Notes under the pieces: generated by a model
The model's input: only the letters and a program-made list of their open reading frames with translations
The model's database searches: none
What the model was told of the DNA's origin: nothing
Made by a program: the position numbers and the translations under genes
In this document: positions 1-5,600 of the stretch, piece after piece
Layout of the letters: each line of letters begins with the position of its first letter
Position numbering within the stretch: position 1 is the stretch's first letter
Origin: Nonlabens sp.
GTDB lineage: Bacteria > Bacteroidota > Bacteroidia > Flavobacteriales > Flavobacteriaceae
Length of the DNA: 8,966 bases
Reading direction: 5' to 3'
Assembly (NCBI GenBank): GCA_023301395.1
Contig: JALZUY010000178.1
Span: forward strand, 1-8,966

Positions 1-171
1 TTATTTTAATGACATCTACCAGTTGCAAAAAATTAGCGATAACTGGAGAGAAGATTACAACTTTAATCACCCACATAAATCTTTAGGAAACATATCTCCT
101 AAAGAATATATGCCCAGATTTGATAAAGAATTTATCGAACTTTAAGGTGTCCTAAAAAGGGGAAGCCTACA
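1..171 (+). mobile_element. IS3-family insertion sequence, 3' end only
   Basis: This is the right-hand end of an insertion sequence whose body lies outside the window. It holds the tail of the transposase frame and a 26-nt non-coding tip. Read inward from position 171 the tip begins TGTAGGCTTCCCC, which fits the TG...CA ends of IS3-family elements. The boundary at 171/172 is inferred from that CA dinucleotide and from the protein reading frame of the neighbouring pseudogene, which stays recognisable up to about 172. The left inverted repeat and the target-site duplication cannot be seen, so the exact end could be off by a few bases. Confidence 0.75.
2..145 (+). CDS. IS3-family transposase OrfB, C-terminal fragment (5' end outside window)
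   Basis: Forty-seven codons are open from the window edge to a TAA at 143-145. The translation includes NWREDYNFNHPHKSLGN followed by ISPKEY, the well-known end of the integrase core (rve_3) of IS3-family OrfB transposases, where a Trp-Arg-x-x-Tyr-Asn stretch and an H-x-S-L-G motif come shortly before the C-terminus. In the family this enzyme cuts and joins the element ends with a DDE triad. The DDE residues lie upstream of the window and cannot be judged. The frame is undamaged in the visible part, so the element may be recent and active. Its 3' end points toward the decayed adhesin-like pseudogene that it interrupts. Confidence 0.85.
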   Translation, partial: YFNDIYQLQKISDNWREDYNFNHPHKSLGNISPKEYMPRFDKEFIEL

Positions 172-1061
172 CTAAGATTAAATCACTTGAACCGTTATTC
201 AAAATAGAATAGGTATACGTTCTAGTTCCGATAAAACTATCAACGACTCCATAATCAGTGAAATTTGCATTTGAAGTGACAGTACCATTGTTGCTTATTC
301 CGTTTTTATTACCTTGAAGAAAAATATCTGGTACAATAAGAACCTTCAGTAACCGTTCCACCATTTACAGTGTTTAATGGCAAAGAAGAAAGAGAATAAT
401 TATCTGAATCACCACCATTAGTGGTACCTATAAAATCATTTGTACTAACATCAATAGTATTTACTGGAGAAGCTATACTATTGCACCCAACTATAAGCTC
501 ATCATCACTTGCCTCTGGCAATGGAGGTGTTCCAGCGTCAATTGTATGATCTTATGATTCACCAAGTTGATAATTAATAAAACATGTATTTGTGCCATTA
601 AAACTATAATTGTCCCTTACAGTAATAATTCTCATTCTGTGGGATCCAGTAGTTATTATTGTAGGAATAAGAACATTAAATGTTCTGGTTGTAGGATTAC
701 CTGTTGATGAAGTATACAATAACTCTGTATTATCATCAAAAACTCCATCATTATTTAGATCAATAAAAACTATCAATGAATGACTTACCTATGCTTGATT
801 TGCAAATATACCAACGGTCATTTGTAGGTTACTTCCAAGAGCTACCGTAGATGAGTTAGCTGAAAAATCTGAGTAATTAACACCATCATTATTAAAATTA
901 GATGATTGATTAACGACACCATATATAACATTGTTAATATACAACTGGGCATAATTACCTCTATGTTCCAGCGTACAATAAGTTGTTTGTGCTGTAGAAT
1001 ATTGTACCGACCCGAGAGTAATAAAGGTAAAAATTAGTATTCTGTTTATAAATTGGTCCAT
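172..1061 (-). pseudogene. Decayed secreted GEVED / choice-of-anchor D protein, truncated by IS
   Basis: Starting from an ATG at 1061, the leftward frame encodes a signal peptide (hydrophobic core ILIFTFITLGSV, ending near STAQ). A full GEVED domain follows: YINNVIYGVVNQSSN, then VFIDLNNDGVFDDN, then the closing motif YQLGESxDHTI. Next comes an Ig-like or tandem-repeat stretch (NTIDVSTNDFIGTTNGGDSD). In another frame there is the start of a choice-of-anchor D repeat (PDIFLQGNKNG, then TDYGVVDSFIGTRTYTYS). Two stops interrupt the first frame (TAG at 789-791, TAA at 552-554), and a frameshift lies at roughly 330-350. The insertion sequence removes everything after 172. Such proteins in Flavobacteriia are large secreted surface proteins, often exported by the type IX system; the sorting domain would have been in the lost part. 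Four short open frames here are pieces of this one gene. Confidence 0.8.
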
Positions 1062-1258
1062 CTTGAATGTTTAAGTATCTACACTAAGATATTCCTAAAC
1101 GCAATCCTAATTAAAAGGGAATAATACATAATACATAATTATCGTTAAATATAATATAATTTGATTAATAGCACTTAAACTAACTAGCAAACTATACGCT
1201 TCGTCGGTATTAATAAGGTTTTAACGGTTTTCATATGCGATTAATCTAATTAAAATGC
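1062..1258. other. AT-rich intergenic stretch with short tandem repeat
   Basis: No gene is visible. It presumably held the promoter of the adhesin-like pseudogene. It contains a short tandem repeat of period 7 (ATAATAC, about 2.7 copies, 1121-1139). I saw no convincing TTTG-N19-TAnnTTTG pair on the minus strand. Confidence 0.4.
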
Positions 1259-1259
1259 A

Positions 1260-1294
1260 AAAAAAGGCCTTCAGTCAATCCGAAAGCCTTTTTT
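1260..1294 (-). terminator. Rho-independent terminator of the LysM gene
   Basis: The arms AAAAAAGGC (1260-1268) and GCCTTTTTT (1286-1294) pair over 9 bp. After one C/A mismatch a further TTC/GAA (1270-1272 with 1282-1284) pairs, closing a 9-nt loop. On the minus strand the 3' arm ends in seven T residues, as expected for a terminator. It lies 17 nt past the LysM stop codon. The matching A-run on the other arm means it could also act on rightward transcripts. Confidence 0.85.
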
Positions 1295-1311
1295 AATCTT
1301 TTAAAATACTC

Positions 1312-1689
1312 TTACATATTAGGAATTACTAACTCTTGTCCTGGATGGATAACATCTGGACTAGAAAGTAAACCTGTATTGGCAGCAAATATTTGCTTGT
1401 ATTTCATAGGATCTTTAAAGTAATGCTTAGCAATAAGGCTTAAAGATTCACCACTTTGAACAGTGTGACGTGCATAAACAGAACCATCAGCAACGCTTAT
1501 GTCTGCCATCAAATCAGTTGGATTTTCTCCACCTACTTTTTTGATTTCATTCCATAGCAAGTCCTTTTCATAAGGAGTTGCTGCAGTACCTTTAATTTGA
1601 AGTTGATCACCGTTTACTTGAACATCTCCATCTTTCATATTCAATTTAGCTCCTAGATCTAGAACGCTCTGATATTTTGCTTTTACCAT
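1312..1689 (-). CDS. BON-like/LysM domain protein (Kbp/YgaU-like)
   Basis: The 125-residue protein has no signal peptide or membrane segment, so it is predicted to be cytoplasmic. Residues about 5-66 look like a BON-type domain (VQVNGDQLQIKGTA within it). Residues about 73-124 are a LysM domain (HTVQSGESLSLIAKHYF, then SPDVIHPGQELVIP). The order and the C-terminal wording closely follow E. coli Kbp (YgaU), a small cytoplasmic K+-binding protein whose LysM segment reads SPDKIYPGQVLRIP. This copy lacks the roughly 25 N-terminal residues of Kbp. Homology to Kbp is an observation from remembered sequence; potassium binding here is inference. LysM in other proteins binds peptidoglycan, which is unlikely without an export signal. 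It has its own terminator downstream and a 149-nt AT-rich gap to yebC upstream, so it is probably transcribed separately. Confidence 0.85.
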   Translation of the reverse strand: MVKAKYQSVLDLGAKLNMKDGDVQVNGDQLQIKGTAATPYEKDLLWNEIKKVGGENPTDLMADISVADGSVYARHTVQSGESLSLIAKHYFKDPMKYKQIFAANTGLLSSPDVIHPGQELVIPNM

Positions 1690-1838
1690 TGTATTATAAT
1701 TGTATTAGTTAATAATTTTAAATTTAAGAATGATTTAATGATTTATCAAAATTTTAATATAAAATATATTGAAATCGATGAAATGACATGTAAATTCCTT
1801 GTTATACGCATTTGCGAAAGTATATTTCTACCAAAACC

Positions 1839-2582
1839 TTATTCTTCATCCTTCATAGTCGTGTACACATTGTTCACGTCATCATCTTCTTCTAGTTTTT
1901 CTAGAAGTTTATCTACGTCTTCTCGCTGCTCCATAGTAACATCTTTTTGAATGGTAGGAATGTATTCAAAGTCAGAACTTAAAATCTCATGACCTAGCTC
2001 TTCAATACCTTTTTGTAAAGCGCCATAATTTTGAAACTCAGCATATATCATTATTCCGTCTACAGAGTTGTCATCTTCTTCATCTTTTTCATCAAAGAAT
2101 AATTCCTCAGCTCCAAAATCAATTAACTCTAACTCCAGCTCTTCTACATCAATCTCTACAGCAGGTATTCTAAAATGACACTTGCGTTCAAACATAAACT
2201 CTACAGAACCTGATGTACTCAAGTTTCCATCACATTTTGTGAAAAAACTACGCACATTTGCAACAGTTCTATTATTATTATCTGTAGAAGTCTCAACTAG
2301 AATGGCTATACCGTGTGGTGCATAACCTTCAAAAAGTACCGTTTCATAATTTGCAGTATCCTTATCTGTTGCTTTTTTAATAGCACGTTCTACGTTTGCC
2401 TTAGGCATATTCACGGACTTAGCATTTTGTATTACCGCACGTAACTTAGAGTTAGACTCAGGATCTGGTCCACCTTCTTTTACTGCTATAACTATATCCT
2501 TACCTATTCTGGTAAAGGCCTTAGACATAGCGCTCCATCTTTTCATCTTGCGTGCCTTACGGAATTCAAATGCTCTTCCCAT
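1839..2582 (-). CDS. yebC: YebC/PmpR (TACO1) family protein
   Basis: The 247-residue protein has the full YebC fold. The Bacteroidetes-style N-terminus is MGRAFEFRKARKMKRW, replacing the proteobacterial MAGHSKW start. It is followed by the hallmark DPESNSKLRAVIQNAKSVNMP and NVERAIKKAT (about 40-72), the EGYAPHGIAILVE segment (85-97) and NNNRTVANVRS (102-112). Family members were named as DNA-binding transcription regulators; more recent work on YebC and mitochondrial TACO1 points to a role at the ribosome on proline-rich stretches. Which applies here cannot be told from sequence. An acidic loop at 164-176 (DEKDEEDDNSVDG) and the acidic C-terminus (LEEDDD, ending MKDEE) stand out; the loop lies in the variable part of the family. 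Expression probably starts from the promoter noted at 2610-2640. Confidence 0.95.
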   Translation of the reverse strand: MGRAFEFRKARKMKRWSAMSKAFTRIGKDIVIAVKEGGPDPESNSKLRAVIQNAKSVNMPKANVERAIKKATDKDTANYETVLFEGYAPHGIAILVETSTDNNNRTVANVRSFFTKCDGNLSTSGSVEFMFERKCHFRIPAVEIDVEELELELIDFGAEELFFDEKDEEDDNSVDGIMIYAEFQNYGALQKGIEELGHEILSSDFEYIPTIQKDVTMEQREDVDKLLEKLEEDDDVNNVYTTMKDEE

Positions 2583-2609
2583 TTAATCTAGTTGTTTATT
2601 GTTAATGTT

Positions 2610-2640
2610 CAAATTTAAGATTATCAATTTATCCTTGCAA
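2610..2640 (-). promoter_or_regulatory. Putative Bacteroidetes-type promoter of yebC
   Basis: On the minus strand TTG (2638-2640) is followed after 20 nt by TAAATTTG (2610-2617), a perfect match to the TAnnTTTG -7 box used by the Bacteroidetes primary sigma factor, with near-standard spacing. The box ends 27 nt before the yebC ATG, giving a leader of about 20 nt. Confidence 0.55.
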
Positions 2641-2659
2641 GAACTATTATATACTTAGG

Positions 2660-3592
2660 TTATTGAATAGGCTTTATTATCCCTTTTAAGTAATTCTGAG
2701 ATTCAATAGACCAAATGGTGTAAGCATCTTTCCTATTCAAATTATACCATGTTTTTGCCTTATTAAAAGCTGTTGTCTTTTGAACTATATCAGTTCTATC
2801 ATTATTTGATGCCGCTTTTAGATAATCAATAATAGGCTTTCTTTTCTCTATGTATGATCCTCCAAAAAAAGTAGCGAACTCTAAATAAGAAAGTTCTAAG
2901 CCTTTAATATCAAATGGAATAGATAGCTGCATGGCTTGGGGTTTTGTATCATCTATAGATCTTTGTAATTCTTGTAATTTATTTTCAAATTGGTCAGGAG
3001 TTTGTCGAGTGATATCTTGCCATAAATAAGCTTCGGCATCTTTGATTTGTTGAACAAGCAGTTTCATTTTATTATAATAATCATAAACTTTAATAGTACG
3101 CTCCATTTGTTGTGCTAGAGCACTGTTGTTTTTATTAATTATAAGATTGTGTTTCACGCCATAACGTTGGATTGCATCATCATAGTTTGAACGTAACTTA
3201 AACATGGCATTACGTATTCCTCTTAAAATATCGGTCTTACTAACTAAAGGAACACTTTTAATATCAGCCTTTAATAATGTCGAGAAATCCTTTTTTACTA
3301 TGGCTATATTCCCATTTAAGTAATCAACTGCTGCCTTCTGTAAATCAGGATCAAAAGCCTTTTCTTTTTGAATATATCGTAGCGACTTATTCAACACGTT
3401 TTCTAGTTTCTTGCGCTGTCCGTTTCGTTTTTGATAATCACTTTCTTGAGTATAAGTGTACATGTAATTCCACGTTTGTTCCACAACACTGGCATGGTGG
3501 CTATCTACAAACTGTAAATAAGAAGCCGCAATATCGTATCGCTGTGCTTGCGCTTGTAGACTAACTAAGAGGAATATTAAAATATATCGCAT
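2660..3592 (-). CDS. Secreted helical protein of unknown function
   Basis: Translation should start at the ATG at 3590-3592 (310 residues). The longer frame would begin at 3610, inside a terminator hairpin, and would place six polar and aromatic residues before the signal peptide. From this Met the N-terminus is a textbook signal peptide (MRYILIFLLVSLQAQAQ) with likely cleavage after QAQA or QAQAQ, and no lipoprotein Cys. The mature part is predicted to be mostly alpha-helical and rich in charged residues, with no transmembrane segment. Noticeable blocks are YLQFVDSHHASVVEQTWNYM near the mature N-terminus, KRNGQRKKLENVLN, and MERTIKVYDYYNKMK in the middle. These loosely recall a flavobacterial surface-protein family (LIC11966-like) that I know only from memory, so I assign no function. 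It is probably periplasmic or surface-exposed. Transcripts from the gene upstream would have to pass the terminator at 3593-3624. Confidence 0.8.
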   Translation of the reverse strand: MRYILIFLLVSLQAQAQRYDIAASYLQFVDSHHASVVEQTWNYMYTYTQESDYQKRNGQRKKLENVLNKSLRYIQKEKAFDPDLQKAAVDYLNGNIAIVKKDFSTLLKADIKSVPLVSKTDILRGIRNAMFKLRSNYDDAIQRYGVKHNLIINKNNSALAQQMERTIKVYDYYNKMKLLVQQIKDAEAYLWQDITRQTPDQFENKLQELQRSIDDTKPQAMQLSIPFDIKGLELSYLEFATFFGGSYIEKRKPIIDYLKAASNNDRTDIVQKTTAFNKAKTWYNLNRKDAYTIWSIESQNYLKGIIKPIQ

Positions 3593-3624
3593 AAAAAAAC
3601 AGCTGTTCAATTTATGAACAGCTG
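3593..3624 (-). terminator. Rho-independent terminator after the dehydratase gene
   Basis: A perfect 10-bp inverted repeat (CAGCTGTTCA at 3600-3609, TGAACAGCTG at 3615-3624) with a 5-nt loop is followed on the minus strand by seven T residues (3593-3599). It lies 26 nt past the dehydratase stop. The last T directly precedes the ATG of the secreted-protein gene at 3592. Confidence 0.9.
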
Positions 3625-3649
3625 CAATATTACAAAATCAATGCCGTAA

Positions 3650-3937
3650 TTACTCGTCGCCCACGATATGCTCTATTGCTGCAGCAAGTTCAAAGTCGGT
3701 CTCAGTAAGTCCATTAATATCATGTGTGCTCAATGTAATCTCAAGAGTATTATAAACGTTGTGCCAGTCTGGATGATGTTCCATCTTTTCTGCAATTAAT
3801 GCAATACGAGTCATTACAGAGAAACAATCCATGAAATTGTCAAATTCAAACGTCGTGTGAATTGCATCATCATAATAATCCCACCCTTCTACATTCTCTA
3901 AATGTTTCTGTACTTGTTCTTCAGTTAATTTTTCCAT
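3650..3937 (-). CDS. phhB: Pterin-4a-carbinolamine dehydratase (PCD/DCoH)
   Basis: The 95-residue protein matches the usual length of this one-domain family. The signature EKMEHHPDW (50-58) followed by VYNTLEITLSTHD (61-73) holds the three active-site histidines H54, H55 and H72, which correspond to His61, His62 and His79 of the mammalian enzyme. The enzyme dehydrates 4a-hydroxytetrahydropterin to quinonoid dihydropterin, recycling the cofactor spent by aromatic amino acid hydroxylases. Lone PCD-like proteins are also found in bacteria with no such hydroxylase, and no hydroxylase gene is in this window, so its partner is unknown. It is a cytoplasmic protein with no signal peptide. The gene is transcribed divergently from the outer-membrane barrel gene and ends in a strong terminator. 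Confidence 0.95.
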   Translation of the reverse strand: MEKLTEEQVQKHLENVEGWDYYDDAIHTTFEFDNFMDCFSVMTRIALIAEKMEHHPDWHNVYNTLEITLSTHDINGLTETDFELAAAIEHIVGDE

Positions 3938-3956
3938 TGTCTATAATTTTGAATTG

Positions 3957-3964
3957 CAAAGTTA
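3957..3964 (-). promoter_or_regulatory. Putative -7 box of the dehydratase gene
   Basis: TAACTTTG on the minus strand matches TAnnTTTG exactly and ends 19 nt before the ATG at 3937, implying a leader of about 12 nt. I found no good TTG box at the standard spacing, so the call rests on one element. Confidence 0.4.
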
Positions 3965-4005
3965 CAGTCTTCCCATGGACTGCCACCTAAATATCTCTTA
4001 ATCTT

Positions 4006-4021
4006 CCATTAAATTTAATGG
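4006..4021. promoter_or_regulatory. Perfect 16-bp palindrome, possible operator
   Basis: CCATTAAATTTAATGG reads the same on both strands. It lies between the divergent dehydratase and beta-barrel genes, 19 nt before the TATATTTG box of the latter, where a -33 element would be. A dimeric regulator could bind it. It has no T-run, so it is not a terminator. Confidence 0.4.
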
Positions 4022-4040
4022 TATAATGAGCTATCTTAAA

Positions 4041-4048
4041 TATATTTG
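4041..4048 (+). promoter_or_regulatory. Putative -7 box of the outer-membrane barrel gene
   Basis: TATATTTG matches TAnnTTTG and ends 4 nt before the ATG at 4053, so a transcript started here would have almost no leader. No clear TTG box lies 17-23 nt upstream; the palindrome at 4006-4021 occupies that position. Confidence 0.35.
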
Positions 4049-4052
4049 AATT

Positions 4053-4811
4053 ATGAAAAAAATAGCCCTACTCCTATTATTGATTTGTTCCATAGCATTT
4101 TCTCAAGATGAATTGACACAAGTTAAGCCCAGCGAGGCTGTACACTTAAGAGAAGTGCCTAGACATAATATGTTACTGGAGTTAGGAGTCACACAACCTA
4201 CTAGTGATTTTGGAGATGTAGCACGTGCAGGACTAAATATAGGACTGGATTATACTTATTATACAAATAAGTACATAGGACTATCTGCAGGTGTAAGACA
4301 TCAGTATAACCAGTTTGGTTATCTAGATACCGATGTTAATCAAGAAAATGAAATCAGTTCCAATAACTATACAACAACAAGTATAGCAATAGGTCCTACG
4401 TTTAGTTATACTAAAAATCGTTTTCAATTAGACGCTTTTTTCAAAGGCGGATTAGCTTTTTATAACAATCCAGATAATACGGTGGTTAATAATGAAATAC
4501 AAGATGCACCATCACGTATTTTCTACCAGTCAGATCAGGCAAATTCAAAATCATCAAGCGCATATATTGAAGGTGGATTGCGTTTCAATTACTATTTCCG
4601 TAGATCAGTACAGTTGTTTTTCTCACCACAGTACAACACAACTCTGGGGAATCCAATAGGCTATAACTTTCTAGATGAGAATAGTACAAGCTTCATACCT
4701 GAAGAAGTACGCACGGTTAATGCTTCCAATCTTATGTTCAACTTCGGTATTAAAATAGCCCTTACACCTGAGTATTCTAGTGGAGAAGATCGCTATGATG
4801 GTGATGAGTAG
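4053..4811 (+). CDS. Outer-membrane beta-barrel protein, function unknown
   Basis: The 252-residue protein starts with a clear signal peptide (MKKIALLLLLICSIAFSQ, cleaved near FSQ). From about residue 40 on it alternates short amphipathic strands with polar loops: LLELGVTQP, GLNIGLDYTYYT, IGLSAGVRHQYNQFGY, TSIAIGPTFSYT, FQLDAFFKGGLAFY, AYIEGGLRFNYYF, VQLFFSPQYN and MFNFGIKIALTP. This pattern fits a small outer-membrane barrel of the OmpA/OMP_b-brl type with about 8 to 10 strands and no periplasmic OmpA domain. It has a charged C-terminal tail (SSGEDRYDGDE) in place of the usual terminal aromatic residue. No substrate or partner can be named. The neighbour on the left is divergent; on the right a 278-nt gap separates it from the photolyase cluster, so it is probably monocistronic. 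Confidence 0.8.
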   Translation: MKKIALLLLLICSIAFSQDELTQVKPSEAVHLREVPRHNMLLELGVTQPTSDFGDVARAGLNIGLDYTYYTNKYIGLSAGVRHQYNQFGYLDTDVNQENEISSNNYTTTSIAIGPTFSYTKNRFQLDAFFKGGLAFYNNPDNTVVNNEIQDAPSRIFYQSDQANSKSSSAYIEGGLRFNYYFRRSVQLFFSPQYNTTLGNPIGYNFLDENSTSFIPEEVRTVNASNLMFNFGIKIALTPEYSSGEDRYDGDE

Positions 4812-5037
4812 AAAAAAGTAAAATCAAAATCATGTGGAGCTTGAAGTTTGAAAACGAAACTTTTCCCTAATTCAAAAAAGGTACGTTGCATACTTTTTAA
4901 TAATAGAAATATTTTAGTTTCCCTACTCTATAGGTTTCTGGAACGGAAATGATAGTCTAATTCCTCGCACAATATTCCAAGTTGTTTCCTAATTCCTAAC
5001 AGTTTATAGCTCAACGCCTCAATAATTTTAACAAACT
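4812..5037. other. Intergenic region without a visible gene
   Basis: It lies between the barrel gene and the photolyase cluster. I see only a weak AAGTTT/AAACTT hairpin (4844-4849 with 4857-4862) followed by four T residues, too AT-rich to call a terminator with confidence. No open frame with family resemblance was found on either strand. Confidence 0.3.
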
Positions 5038-5053
5038 CTTACTAGTACACATT
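5038..5053 (+). repeat. Direct repeat, copy 1, before the SRPBCC gene
   Basis: CTTACTAGTACACATT lies 36 nt before the GTG start of the SRPBCC gene. It recurs with one extra A before the SDR gene (5571-5587), and its first ten bases occur a third time at 8578-8587 inside the second photolyase-like gene. ACTAGT in its centre is palindromic. Confidence 0.5.
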
Positions 5054-5080
5054 TGTTTAATTTTTATATTTATACCTTAA
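5052..5080 (+). promoter_or_regulatory. Possible promoter of the photolyase cluster
   Basis: TTTG (5052-5055) is followed after 17 nt by TACCTTAA (5073-5080), a partial match to TAnnTTTG. A start about 7 nt downstream would place the transcript start almost at the GTG codon at 5090. It overlaps the end of the direct repeat at 5038-5053. This is the best candidate in the gap, but it is weak. Confidence 0.35.
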
Positions 5081-5089
5081 ACAAAAAAC

Positions 5090-5566
5090 GTGAAGTTATA
5101 CCAATTTTCGTCCCAGCAAAAACTACCTATAAGTGTAGACAAGGCCTGGGAATTCCTTACTGATGCAAACAACCTTAAACTATTAACACCTGCAGAACTT
5201 GATATGACTGTACTTTATGGGACTGAACGACCTATGTATCCAGGGCAGTTGATTGAATACAGTCTGAAACCACTACCGCTATACCGCACAAATTGGGTGA
5301 CTCACATCACACAAATGGAAGAAGGTAAATTCTTTGTAGATGAGCAAATGTATGGACCATATGCCACCTGGCATCACAAACATTTCATCAATGAGATTCC
5401 TGGAGGAACGCTTATGGAAGACGTGATTCACTACCGTTTACCATTTGGAATTCTAGGTAAAATAGGAGCACCATTTGTTAAGAAGCAGTTAGATAAAATA
5501 TTCCGCTTTCGCGAAAGCGCACTCACTAAACACTTCGGTGAATTTAAAGAGCCTACCCTAAAATAA
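5090..5566 (+). CDS. SRPBCC (START/Bet v1-like) ligand-binding protein
   Basis: The 158-residue protein is a single SRPBCC domain. It opens with a first strand and helix typical of the fold (KLPISVDKAWEFLTDANNL, 11-29), and later has the block VDEQMYGPYATWHHKHF (83-99) and MEDVIHYRLPFG (109-120). These blocks mark the subgroup often annotated as cell-division inhibitor or CDP-paratose epimerase-associated; such names are historical and not evidence of function. The fold makes a deep hydrophobic pocket for a small ligand. The start is GTG at 5090: a TAA lies in frame at 5078-5080 and no earlier ATG exists. It is the first gene of a rightward cluster with an SDR protein 34 nt downstream and two photolyase homologues after that, which suggests a role in UV/light response. 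Codons 139-143 (RFRES) are formed by a 16-bp palindrome. Confidence 0.85.
   Translation: MKLYQFSSQQKLPISVDKAWEFLTDANNLKLLTPAELDMTVLYGTERPMYPGQLIEYSLKPLPLYRTNWVTHITQMEEGKFFVDEQMYGPYATWHHKHFINEIPGGTLMEDVIHYRLPFGILGKIGAPFVKKQLDKIFRFRESALTKHFGEFKEPTLK
5504..5519. repeat. Perfect 16-bp palindrome inside the SRPBCC gene
   Basis: CGCTTTCGCGAAAGCG is fully self-complementary and is GC-rich compared with its surroundings. It is read as RFRES near the C-terminus of the SRPBCC protein. A degenerate relative (12 of 16 bases) lies at 1807-1822 just past the yebC stop. From memory, this word is heavily repeated in some Flavobacteriaceae genomes. Confidence 0.7.
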
Positions 5567-5570
5567 TAAA

Positions 5571-5587
5571 CTTACTAGTAACACATT
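5571..5587 (+). repeat. Direct repeat, copy 2, before the SDR gene
   Basis: CTTACTAGTAACACATT fills half of the 34-nt gap between the SRPBCC and SDR genes, ending 13 nt before the SDR ATG. It equals copy 1 (5038-5053) except for one inserted A. Confidence 0.5.
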
Positions 5588-5600
5588 AATTCAATTCAAA

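Noticed and set aside
167..1090. 12-bp direct repeat CTACACTAAGAT at 167-178 and 1079-1090 flanking the pseudogene
   Set aside because: The left copy straddles the inferred IS end, part IS and part gene, so it is most likely coincidence and not a target duplication.
1738..1950. Rightward open frame of 70 codons over the 3' end of yebC
   Set aside because: It is serine-rich because it reads the strand opposite the acidic yebC C-terminus, and has no family resemblance; a shadow of yebC.
3277..3564. Rightward 95-codon open frame opposite the secreted-protein gene
   Set aside because: It lies wholly antisense to a well-formed gene with a signal peptide and shows no domain wording.
3593..3610. 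Upstream ATG at 3610 as the start of the secreted protein
   Set aside because: It lies in the loop and arm of a terminator hairpin and adds polar residues before a complete signal peptide; Met at 3592 is better.
4843..4865. AAGTTT/AAACTT hairpin with short T-run after the barrel gene
   Set aside because: Only 6 bp with a single G-C pair; too weak to call a terminator.
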